Source: Acidithiobacillus montserratensis (GTDB taxonomy: Bacteria > Pseudomonadota > Gammaproteobacteria > Acidithiobacillales > Acidithiobacillaceae). Taken from it: DNA of 16,778 nt. Positions within the stretch are counted from its first letter, which is position 1. Each line of letters opens with the position of its first letter. Position numbers and translations under genes: made by a program. Under the pieces are notes generated by a model, which saw nothing but the letters and a program-made list of their open reading frames with translations, was not told where the DNA came from and searched no databases. The DNA is taken from positions 1-16,778 of the forward strand of contig NZ_JABBOU010000059.1 of assembly GCF_018853465.1 (NCBI RefSeq), given 5' to 3'. Shown piece by piece: positions 1-5,922 of this stretch.

Positions 1-476
1 GGATAGGCATGGTGGTTGGTCAGAGTGACAACAATATGATTGGCCCCACGCACCACATGCCCCGCCGTCACAATGTAGCCATCGGGACTGATGATGAAGC
101 CCGAGCCCAGGGACTGCATTTTTTCGTGTTGTGGATGACCAGGTCCCCCTTGTCCGGGAGGGCCGAAACGCTGAAAGAACTGATAGAAAGGCGAATTGGG
201 TGGAAACGGATTGGCTTGCTGATGGATAACCTTATTGGTGGTGCTGCTGATGTTGACTACCGCCGGACCATAGCGGTCAATAATGGGGGTGAAATCCGGG
301 AGAGCCACCAGGGCCTGCTGCGGCGCCGTATTGGTATTGATGGATAAAGCGGGCGCGGTGGCATCCGCCTGGGCCCATTCCGTGGCACCGAGGCTAAAAC
401 CAAAGCAGGCAGCAACGATGGCGGTGATGAGTAGTTTTGGACGCTTCAAGAGGATTCTGGGTCGATTATTCACCAT
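1..476 (-). CDS. degP: HtrA/DegP-type periplasmic serine protease (N-terminal part)
   Basis: The minus-strand frame starts at ATG 474-476 and runs off the left edge, giving 158 visible residues. An AAGGAG ribosome binding site lies about 8 bases upstream. Residues 1-38 form a signal peptide: basic KRPK, a hydrophobic core, and a likely cut after AQA. Residues 60-80 (DFTPIIDRYGPAVVNISS) match the start of Do-family proteases. A Gly/Pro/His-rich loop (about 90-118) then leads to GSGFIISPDGYIVTAGHVV at 124-142, the family block carrying the catalytic His (H140). The Asp and Ser of the triad and any PDZ domains lie outside the window. Proteases of this family degrade or refold damaged envelope proteins in the periplasm. 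The gene is transcribed away from the AT-rich block to its right. Family assignment is secure; whether it is DegP, DegQ or MucD cannot be told from this part. Confidence 0.93.
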   Translation of the reverse strand, partial: MVNNRPRILLKRPKLLITAIVAACFGFSLGATEWAQADATAPALSINTNTAPQQALVALPDFTPIIDRYGPAVVNISSTTNKVIHQQANPFPPNSPFYQFFQRFGPPGQGGPGHPQHEKMQSLGSGFIISPDGYIVTAGHVVRGANHIVVTLTNHHAY

Positions 477-954
477 AAGGTTCTCCTTGGAAATTGTGAG
501 GTTCGATGCTGCAAGCATTTTAATATTTATGATGTATCTCTATTCAGGCAGATATCACTTAGTGCAAATCTCAAGTAGGAGTTCAACGATATCATTTACC
601 TCAACGGTGCTCAAATCTTTTTGTGCGGCATGGATATTATCAAAACATCTATCAGAGTTACCGATTATCACGCAGGAGCCATTGAAATCTAAAAAATGAG
701 AAAAAATACGCTTTATTTTTATGAAAACAAAGAGTTGAAAATCACAACATGAAGATGATTAATGTCTGCGTCCTATATGAAGCTATAAAACTTGTCTTAT
801 AAGAATCACAAATATGTTGCTTTTCCGTATTTTTCTTCATTAGCATAAAGCATAATCAATAATATTCAGAGCATTACAGTTCACTATTCTAACAGCAAGT
901 TGTGGATATGATGGAACAATCGAATGCGGTTGAAAATTGATGGATTATTGGGGG

Positions 955-984
955 TTGACACCTCCATTTTTATATTGTTAGCGT
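955..984 (+). promoter_or_regulatory. Predicted promoter of the Pro/Gln-rich secreted protein gene
   Basis: A perfect -35 TTGACA (955-960) is followed by an 18-base spacer and TAGCGT (979-984), preceded by TG one base upstream (extended -10 pattern). The hexamer is a poor match to TATAAT. However, the block TTGTTAGCGTG (975-985) and its spacing from TTGACA recur exactly upstream of the next gene (1629-1659), which supports function. The expected start of transcription is near 991, about 75 bases before the ATG. Confidence 0.55.
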
Positions 985-988
985 GGCT

Positions 989-1010
989 ATGTCGTGATGA
1001 ATTACGACAT
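989..1010 (+). promoter_or_regulatory. Inverted repeat at the predicted transcription start (operator or 5' hairpin)
   Basis: ATGTCGT (989-995) and ACGACAT (1004-1010) are perfect 7-base inverted arms around an 8-base centre, and the 22 bases as a whole are 18/22 palindromic. The element begins 34 bases after the start of TTGACA. The next gene has an unrelated but equally perfect repeat 35 bases after its TTGACA. It could be a regulator site just downstream of the start, or a stem-loop at the 5' end of the transcript. Confidence 0.5.
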
Positions 1011-1064
1011 TTGGTCAATCAGTATTTGACTGCGTAATATGGGTTTACTGAATGGAGGATATGG

Positions 1065-1379
1065 ATGAAATCATCAAATTCTAGCTGGTTGATGGGACTC
1101 GGGGTGTTTGTATTGGGTACGGCGATGGCTTTTGCCAGTTCGGCAGGCTACCATCCCCCGCAGCAGCCTGCTTCCCCTGCCACGCAACAGGGTGGGCAAA
1201 CAGGACCGCAGCCCAGCCCCACCAATCAACCGCCCGGATATGGTCCGCAAGGACAGGCATCTCCGCCAGCCATGCAGCAGCACGGCGCATCCCATGCAAA
1301 ACATCAGCACAAACAGGTGTATGGTGGGCAAGCGGCAACGCAACCCAATCCCAATCAACCACCGACTAACGCCTCATAA
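1065..1379 (+). CDS. Small secreted Pro/Gln-rich protein of unknown function
   Basis: The ATG at 1065 follows a strong GGAGG-type ribosome binding site (about 1054-1058). The product is 104 residues. Residues 1-25 are a signal peptide with a hydrophobic core and a likely cut after AFA. The mature part is low complexity: Pro, Gln, Gly, Asn and Ala dominate, with a His/Lys cluster near residues 75-84 (HAKHQHK), no cysteine and no recognisable domain, so it is probably disordered in the periplasm or outside the cell. The signal peptide is strikingly like that of the next gene at 1732 (both MKS...S, then FVLGT and AFAS), and the promoters share layout. The two genes look like relatives whose mature regions diverged. 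A metal-binding or surface role for the His patch is only a guess. Confidence 0.75.
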   Translation: MKSSNSSWLMGLGVFVLGTAMAFASSAGYHPPQQPASPATQQGGQTGPQPSPTNQPPGYGPQGQASPPAMQQHGASHAKHQHKQVYGGQAATQPNPNQPPTNAS

Positions 1380-1388
1380 CTGCGGGTA

Positions 1389-1420
1389 GCCGATAGCCTC
1401 GCTGATGTGAGGCTATCGGC
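1389..1420 (+). terminator. Hairpin after the Pro/Gln-rich protein gene
   Basis: GCCGATAGCCTC (1389-1400) and GAGGCTATCGGC (1409-1420) form a perfect 12-bp stem with an 8-base loop, 9 bases after the stop codon. No run of T follows, so it is either a terminator without a classic U-tract or an mRNA-stabilising hairpin. Confidence 0.55.
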
Positions 1421-1628
1421 AATTCCAAGACGCATAACGAAAGGGGGCGAGGTTATTTGTGGCATTAATAGAGGCAGAGTGTGTATCAGGAAGCCCAAAT
1501 ATGGCTGTTGTATATTAGTTTTTGTTAAATAAAAATGATTTTTTTGGTTGACAGTAAAGCACTTTTTAATTTTAAAGCGTTAGATTCATACCACAACAAT
1601 ATAATAAGTTGAAATATTTCGTGATTGT
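1421..1628. other. AT-rich spacer between the two secreted-protein genes
   Basis: Together with the flanking hairpin and promoter this fills the 352-base gap at 1380-1731. It contains a second TTGACA (1548-1553) with TTTAAA 17 bases on (1571-1576), a possible but weak upstream promoter. No gene of credible length is seen. Confidence 0.4.
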
Positions 1629-1658
1629 TTGACAAGCTATTGAATTATTTGTTAGCGT
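1629..1658 (+). promoter_or_regulatory. Predicted promoter of the DUF4168-like gene
   Basis: TTGACA (1629-1634), an 18-base spacer and TAGCGT (1653-1658) repeat the arrangement found at 955-984. The surrounding TTGTTAGCGTG (1649-1659) is identical to that at 975-985, while the spacer sequences are unrelated. Conservation of only these blocks is what a promoter would leave. The -10 hexamer is far from the sigma-70 consensus, so an activator or another sigma factor may be involved. Confidence 0.55.
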
Positions 1659-1663
1659 GAAAA

Positions 1664-1686
1664 ATATAGAGTGTGATGCTCTATAT
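1664..1686 (+). promoter_or_regulatory. Inverted repeat at the predicted transcription start of the DUF4168-like gene
   Basis: ATATAGAG (1664-1671) and CTCTATAT (1679-1686) are perfect 8-base inverted arms around a 7-base loop that contains GTGATG, a string also found in the repeat at 989-1010. The repeat begins 35 bases after the start of TTGACA, so the transcript would start with or next to this stem. Confidence 0.5.
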
Positions 1687-1731
1687 ACCATAGGCCCATT
1701 AGGCTCACTACTGTAAAAAGGGGAATAAACA

Positions 1732-2217
1732 TTGAAAAGTATCAAGACATCTGTATTCATCGCATTAAGCACCTTTGTTTTAGGCACATCCGTGGCTTTT
1801 GCCAGCATGAACAATCCTATGTCCACCACTCAACCTCAACAATCTTCACCCGCGATGCAGAATGGTTCATCAACACCACCACCCATGTCCTCCAGTTCTC
1901 CGCAAGCAGGCGCTCAGCCGATGATGCCCGCTGCCCCGCAAGCCGGACCGGCAGTGAGCCATGGAGAACTCATGAAATTCGTAGCCGCAGTCAAGGAAAT
2001 AAGCCCGCTGACCAATAAAATGCGTGGCGAGGCAATGGCAAAAGGGGTGAGCAAATCAAGACAGCAACAACTGCAACAGACGTATTCGCGTGATGTGCAG
2101 GGGATTCTTGCTAAAAATCATCTGTCAGCAGGCACCTATGAAATGTTAATGCGTAAGGCGCAAAGTGATCCGCAATTTGCCCAAAAAGTAGAGGCGGCCA
2201 TAAAGTCGGGCGCATAA
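1732..2217 (+). CDS. Secreted protein with a DUF4168-like C-terminal domain
   Basis: Translation probably begins at a TTG (1732): AGGGGAA lies about 8 bases upstream, no ATG occurs before residue 26, and only this start yields the signal peptide (1-25, cut after AFA) that aligns with the gene at 1065. The product has 161 residues. Residues 26-75 are a Pro/Ser/Gln/Met-rich linker. Residues from about 80 to 160 form a predicted helical domain (start FVAAVKEI, later LSAGTYEMLMRKAQSDPQF, end VEAAIKSGA) that resembles DUF4168, a domain of exported bacterial proteins with no known reaction. The match is from memory of the pattern and should be treated as likely, not certain. It has its own promoter and ends in the 2243-2284 hairpin. 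Confidence 0.8.
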   Translation: MKSIKTSVFIALSTFVLGTSVAFASMNNPMSTTQPQQSSPAMQNGSSTPPPMSSSSPQAGAQPMMPAAPQAGPAVSHGELMKFVAAVKEISPLTNKMRGEAMAKGVSKSRQQQLQQTYSRDVQGILAKNHLSAGTYEMLMRKAQSDPQFAQKVEAAIKSGA

Positions 2218-2242
2218 TTCTTTTCCCATGGATTCGCATCCA

Positions 2243-2284
2243 TCAGAGATATCCCATCAGATATTTCTGATGGGATATCTCTGA
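2243..2284 (+). terminator. Long perfect hairpin between the DUF4168-like and lipoprotein genes
   Basis: Arms 2243-2260 and 2267-2284 pair perfectly over 18 bp around the loop ATATTT. No T-run follows (GTCTTACACC), and the 3' arm ends 10 bases before the lipoprotein ATG at 2295. It may end the upstream transcript, protect its 3' end, or fold over the start region of the lipoprotein gene and limit its translation. Confidence 0.6.
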
Positions 2285-2294
2285 GTCTTACACC

Positions 2295-2624
2295 ATGAAA
2301 AATAGATCACCCAAGTTAACGTTGCTGATGTTTTCTATTATAGCATTAGCGGGTTGCGCCATCGGCCCCACGCATCATGATGTGCGGCAGGCCCTCAGAA
2401 ATCTCTATATGCGAAATGCTAGTAGTCAAATTGATCATTTAAACATTTCAAAAGAACAGGTACAGCACATTGACCATCAAGTCCGGGAAACAAGGGTGCA
2501 AAGCTGTAGAAAATTGCATGGCATGGTATATCGTTGTTCCTTGGTTTTGAATGGTCAAATTCAGATTATAGATTTAGATAAAATAGGCAGCCACTGGGAG
2601 GTTGAAACCGACCGGTTAAGTTGA
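2295..2624 (+). CDS. Small outer-membrane lipoprotein, function unknown
   Basis: The product is 109 residues. Residues 1-21 are a lipoprotein signal: basic start, hydrophobic core, and lipobox LAGC with the lipidated Cys at 21. Ala at +2 predicts sorting to the outer membrane. The mature part (CAIGPTHHDVRQALRNLY...) has a helical first half and a second half with two more cysteines (C70 and C81, in SCRKLHG and YRCSL) that could form a disulfide, followed by a short beta-rich end. I do not recognise a family. No ribosome binding site precedes the ATG; the only nearby structure is the hairpin 2243-2284. The codons are AT-rich compared with the operon downstream. Confidence 0.75.
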   Translation: MKNRSPKLTLLMFSIIALAGCAIGPTHHDVRQALRNLYMRNASSQIDHLNISKEQVQHIDHQVRETRVQSCRKLHGMVYRCSLVLNGQIQIIDLDKIGSHWEVETDRLS

Positions 2625-2864
2625 TAGTTTGACAGTCACTTCAGTCTCAGAGGCGGATTATATTTCGCAAGCAGAGTACGGATATAAAATTATGCACGAT
2701 CCATGGCCATGGCTTGCTCAAGTGGATTTTTATGGGGCATATTTAAACCAATTGTGGGAGATTTGATATTACATATTCATTCTCACTAAATGCCATGATC
2801 CAAAGTTTTGCAGCCATATTTTATGGGAAAGAATTTGTGTTAGCATTATATATGAAAATTAAAT

Positions 2865-3314
2865 ATGAATTTTAAAAAAATAAATGAGGCAGCACATGTA
2901 ACCATTGACGCTTTTTCGGAGATTCTGATATTAAGTATTCCCGTTCTCATATATTTGTTTTTTATTGTGATAAGAATATATTCTGGAAATTTTACAGAAA
3001 TAGCGCTTGAGATGTCTTTAATGTCTATTATCTACTATTCTGATTCTGTACTTATTGCTAAGCGTATCCATCATAGTACCTGGAATGTCGCAATAAATGT
3101 ACTCTTGATCGTTCTGATTATATTTGCTTCATCATTATTTACATTAGAACTGCTTGCCAATGGAACAAAAACTGCGGCACTAGTGTTTCAGAAGAAATCA
3201 GGCGCTTATATGGATATGCAAATTGCTAACATTATGCTTATTGTCGGTGGATTTATTGCAAATATTCTGCTGCGTATTGTGGTGAGAACACAAGGAAAAA
3301 TAGTCGGAGACTAA
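2865..3314 (+). CDS. Four-helix integral membrane protein, function unknown
   Basis: The product is 149 residues with strongly hydrophobic segments near residues 20-41, 45-64, 72-96 and 117-138, so four membrane helices are likely. The short N-terminus and the basic C-terminus (VVRTQGKIVGD) would lie on the same, probably cytoplasmic, side. No catalytic motif or known family is visible. The ATG lacks a clear ribosome binding site, though a TTAGCATTATATA stretch 20-25 bases upstream could hold a -10 element. Its base composition is the most AT-rich of the genes in the window. It is separated by 240 bases from the lipoprotein gene and 150 from the beta-propeller gene, so a shared operon is uncertain. 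Confidence 0.65.
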   Translation: MNFKKINEAAHVTIDAFSEILILSIPVLIYLFFIVIRIYSGNFTEIALEMSLMSIIYYSDSVLIAKRIHHSTWNVAINVLLIVLIIFASSLFTLELLANGTKTAALVFQKKSGAYMDMQIANIMLIVGGFIANILLRIVVRTQGKIVGD

Positions 3315-3464
3315 AAATACTGAGATGTGCTATTCTAAAAATAGAGGATCAAAAATTTGAGTATTCGTTGTAATCAAGTGGCATGAATTTCGAAGGGTGA
3401 TTCGTTCAATGAAGACCTCGTCGAGGGCGTCAATTGGAACTTTTTGTTAAGCAAGGGTCAAGAT

Positions 3465-4919
3465 ATGTTATACCGTTATTTCTTGGGTATCTATAAAAAA
3501 ATCACCAAGAGATCAGGTTTCGTCACAGCTTCCATTTTTTTATATTTCGCGAGCACGTTTTTATCTTTAGCTATTCCCTCGTCGATATATCAATTTGAAG
3601 GTAATAGTCAACATCTAAATATATCGAATCATACACTGGGGAGTTTTACCATCAATTTAAATGAAAGAATTATCGCGCCAATTGCTATACATAAGAACAC
3701 GCTATTTATAAGCGCGGGAGAATCAAACCCACAACAAGGGAAGGTCGTCAAAGTCGATGGAACGGATGGTCGAATTATATGGTCAACGAAATTACCTAAT
3801 ATAAGCATGACGGAGCCCATAGTGACCAGGCACCTAATAATCGTGGGGATGGGTGGCAAGCGTATGTTTGCCCTGAACAAAGGCGATTCTTGCCGTTCAC
3901 CTTATATGCACGGCGTTTTAGCGGTCTATAGAAGAACAGGGCATATTGCTTGGGAGCATTCGACACGTTGTGAGGTAATGCCAACACCTGCTTATTTCCA
4001 TCACGATATCCTCGTGCCTGATGGCGGGGGGCATTTCTTGGCCCTGAAGGCGAAAACTGGCCATCTTTTATGGCAAACCTCCATTGGTGGTTGGTCGGCA
4101 ATGTCTTCTCCCTTGTTATCACATAATCAGTTTTATTTTGGCACAGACAACTCATTTACAGGAAAAAATTATTTTTATGACATCAATTGGAAAACGCAGC
4201 ATGTTGAATGGTCAAAAAATTATGCTCATGCTCAAAATCTCGCTGAAGCATCTCCCGTCCTATCCCATGGGATTATTTATACGGCCTATATGCGTACTCC
4301 CCCATATAGTTTCTTCCAGATCGTAAACCATCTATGGGATCATGACCGGATGAGATATTTTACTTTTCAGGTTGTTGGCATGAAAGCAAAAAGTGGTGCA
4401 ACGGTTTTTAACAAAACGATTTACGTGAAGAAACTGCCACCAGGAGCCTGGATTCATCAACGATTACTGGATGAAAAATACTATTGGATTAGTTGGGGTA
4501 TAGCGGCTATTCGTAAAGCTGCGCATTTTTTAAATGTGCCGATTCATTTCTCTCACATCTCCGATAATGACCCCAAAAAAGCCGGAATCTACGATCCGCC
4601 GCTCACGGCTTGGCATCGTATGATATTTGTAGAACCTCGGCTAACCCATAGATTATATGCATTACGAGATAAAACTGGGCGTTTATTGTGGTCTGTAGAT
4701 ACTGGTGAGGATGTCAGCAATCCTAATGTGTATAATGATAAATTATATTTGGTCAACAGTCGCAGTGTGCTGTTTACCATCAATCCTGGCGACGGAACCG
4801 TTTTGTCCAAATTACCGCTTTCTACGGGATCGCCAGGGCCTGCAGATGTTTTGATCAGCAAAAAACATTTGGTAGTGGGTGGATCATCTGGTGCGGTTGT
4901 ATCCATGACACGCAATTAG
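3465..4919 (+). CDS. Membrane-anchored PQQ-type beta-propeller protein
   Basis: I chose the ATG at 3465 (484 residues), which has AAGGG about 8 bases upstream. A TTG at 3444 would add 7 residues. A basic stretch (YKKITKR) precedes one hydrophobic segment at about 18-40, a signal anchor placing the rest in the periplasm. The body carries repeated PQQ-propeller blade motifs with the usual Gly...Trp pattern: VDGTDGRIIW, YRRTGHIAW, LKAKTGHLLW, MKAKSGATVF, LRDKTGRLLW and a final DGTVLSK. PQQ-repeat domains occur in quinoprotein dehydrogenases and in BamB-like assembly factors. I see neither an adjacent Cys pair nor a cytochrome c CxxCH motif, so a redox enzyme is not supported. An insertion of about 100 residues (roughly 275-385 of the protein) interrupts the blade repeats. 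The function is unknown; scaffold or assembly is as likely as catalysis. Confidence 0.75.
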   Translation: MLYRYFLGIYKKITKRSGFVTASIFLYFASTFLSLAIPSSIYQFEGNSQHLNISNHTLGSFTINLNERIIAPIAIHKNTLFISAGESNPQQGKVVKVDGTDGRIIWSTKLPNISMTEPIVTRHLIIVGMGGKRMFALNKGDSCRSPYMHGVLAVYRRTGHIAWEHSTRCEVMPTPAYFHHDILVPDGGGHFLALKAKTGHLLWQTSIGGWSAMSSPLLSHNQFYFGTDNSFTGKNYFYDINWKTQHVEWSKNYAHAQNLAEASPVLSHGIIYTAYMRTPPYSFFQIVNHLWDHDRMRYFTFQVVGMKAKSGATVFNKTIYVKKLPPGAWIHQRLLDEKYYWISWGIAAIRKAAHFLNVPIHFSHISDNDPKKAGIYDPPLTAWHRMIFVEPRLTHRLYALRDKTGRLLWSVDTGEDVSNPNVYNDKLYLVNSRSVLFTINPGDGTVLSKLPLSTGSPGPADVLISKKHLVVGGSSGAVVSMTRN

Positions 4920-4933
4920 CTTTTTGTCCTGTC

Positions 4934-4980
4934 AGGGGCTGTCGATTTGACTTGCAGCGCCTCATTTAAGCCTTTTTTTT
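4934..4980 (+). terminator. Possible terminator of the beta-propeller gene
   Basis: AGGGGCTG (4934-4941) and CAGCGCCT (4955-4962) pair at 7 of 8 positions, and a run of eight T follows at 4973-4980. The T-run is 10 bases from the stem, so the fit is not classic. The TTTAGC/GCTAAA repeat (4978-4983/4992-4997) next to it may serve both strands. Confidence 0.4.
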
Positions 4981-4992
4981 AGCGTTCGCGAG

Positions 4993-5259
4993 CTAAAGCC
5001 CCCCGCTTTGCGGGGGAATAGGATAGCTGGTTGTACCGGATGATGGAGAACACGCATCTTGATCTTGCTGCCTGGGAGGGCAAGGAACTGACCCATAGGA
5101 GCAAAATACACAACAATCACCGGGTTTCGGTTTTAACAAGGCGCCACACTTCTTGCACGCATAAAACCACTGACAGGCATCCATTGGCATGGTTTCAGTT
5201 TCTTGATGTCCGCAAGTGGGGCAGGTTATGGTTGATTGCCGGATTATGGGTTGGCTCAT
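4993..5259 (-). CDS. GDCCVxC-type cysteine-rich small protein
   Basis: The start is ATG 5257-5259, with GGAG about 8 bases upstream; the frame is open 24 codons further but without a ribosome site. The product has 88 residues. It carries CPTCGH (13-18), a second CKKC pair (about 35-38) and the signature GDCCVFCSYGSVPCPP. This signature defines the small GDCCVxC (seleno)protein family; here all positions are Cys, not Sec. The two CxxC pairs suggest zinc or thiol-metal binding in the cytoplasm, as no signal peptide is present. It is the last gene of the cus operon, 86 bases after its neighbour. As I recall, members usually end soon after the CPP motif. Here about 24 extra residues (ending PPQSGGL) are encoded by the terminator hairpin itself, which looks like lost-stop read-through. 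The molecular role is not known. Confidence 0.8.
   Translation of the reverse strand: MSQPIIRQSTITCPTCGHQETETMPMDACQWFYACKKCGALLKPKPGDCCVFCSYGSVPCPPRQQDQDACSPSSGTTSYPIPPQSGGL
5000..5016 (-). terminator. Terminator hairpin of the cus operon
   Basis: CCCCCGC (5000-5006) and GCGGGGG (5010-5016) form a perfect 7-bp GC stem with a 3-base loop; reading on the minus strand it is followed by CTTTAG. The hairpin lies inside the last codons of the GDCCVxC gene. A second small repeat (4978-4997) follows in the minus direction. Confidence 0.55.
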
Positions 5260-5345
5260 GATAGTGCTCCATTCATAAAATCGAGTCGTAATTGGCGCTA
5301 GCCCGGATAAAAGTCCGTCCATAGATAGCATTCACCCGTTCTGGC

Positions 5346-5900
5346 TTACATCATCCCGCGCATCATTGCCGGCATCCCTTCCTTGACAAAGCGTGTGATT
5401 TCGCGGGCGTGGGCATGAATCACCTGGATCATTTCCGGGTCAGAAGACGTTTCTGTTACGGCCACACCGTCTTTCAGATAGTCCAGTTTGCGTTGATATA
5501 GGGTGGGATGTGCGAACATGACGGGCACACTGCGGCTGGCCGGGTAAGGAAACGACCGGTCTTCCGCCAAACGCTGATACATTTGGGTCACATGGGCTTG
5601 CAGTAAAGCGATGGCATGGGGGTCCGATGAAATCGTGACGGCATGTATGCCATTTGGAAGAAAAGTCACTTTGCGCTGCACTTGGGCATGCACCTGAAAA
5701 AGCGCCATCCCGGTCCGCATCGGCCCTCGGTTTTCCGGAGACATCATGGCGCGCATGGCGGAATCGTCGGAGCCGCTGCTCCCCATCATATCTCCCATCC
5801 CATTTCCCATCATGCCCGAGGCGCGGGCCCGATCTGCTTGCACATATCCGGCAATAGCCAGCGCGGATAGGATGGATTTCAATACCTGTCTTCTGTTCAT
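5346..5900 (-). CDS. Exported Met-rich protein with an internal duplication
   Basis: ATG at 5900 with AAGGAG upstream; 184 residues. The N-terminus MNRRQVLKSILSALAIAG has a twin-arginine look (RR followed by a hydrophobic core), with likely cleavage near residue 28 (ARA-SG). A Met/Gly-rich stretch (29-43, GMMGNGMGDMMG) could bind Cu(I). Two copies of a 36-residue unit follow: 76-111 (RKVTFLPNGIHAVTISSDP...) and 137-172 (RKLDYLKDGVAVTETSSDP...), each with a conserved SSDP turn and an aligned His (H103, H164). The second copy resembles a widespread but uncharacterised small protein family with the pattern P-x-G-V-x-x-T-E-T-S-D-D-P. The gene sits 22 bases after cusA in the same operon, so a periplasmic metal-binding accessory role is plausible, inferred from context and composition only. 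Confidence 0.75.
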   Translation of the reverse strand: MNRRQVLKSILSALAIAGYVQADRARASGMMGNGMGDMMGSSGSDDSAMRAMMSPENRGPMRTGMALFQVHAQVQRKVTFLPNGIHAVTISSDPHAIALLQAHVTQMYQRLAEDRSFPYPASRSVPVMFAHPTLYQRKLDYLKDGVAVTETSSDPEMIQVIHAHAREITRFVKEGMPAMMRGMM

Positions 5901-5922
5901 GTGCTTTCTCCTTTACGGGGGG

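Larger units (their letters stand above)
477..1064. other. AT-rich intergenic region between degP and the first secreted-protein gene
   Basis: This 588-base stretch separates divergent genes and is much richer in A+T than the flanking degP. I see no convincing gene in it. The minus frame ending at 555 reads protein-like for about 45 codons but has no good start or ribosome binding site. The right end (955-1010) carries the promoter and inverted repeat described separately. A degP promoter must lie in the left half, but no clear -35/-10 pair stands out. Confidence 0.6.

Noticed and set aside
480..640. Possible sigma-E type promoter for degP (GAACTC then CTAAG on the minus strand).
   Set aside because: The spacing and -10 fit poorly; the match is at chance level.
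555..740. A minus-strand open frame reading protein-like (ending DIVELLLEICTK).
   Set aside because: It has no ATG and no ribosome site; the only GTG (671) would give 38 residues. It may be a remnant, but evidence is too thin for a gene call.
1074..1389. Overlapping frames on both strands of the Pro/Gln-rich gene.
   Set aside because: They are by-products of the biased composition; only the 1065 frame has a ribosome site and signal peptide.
2701..2712. Perfect 12-base palindrome CCATGGCCATGG.
   Set aside because: It is short, isolated and not placed at a promoter or start that would suggest a function.
3416..3426. Small palindrome CCTCGTCGAGG ahead of the beta-propeller gene.
   Set aside because: An 11-base palindrome is expected by chance, and no promoter elements align with it.
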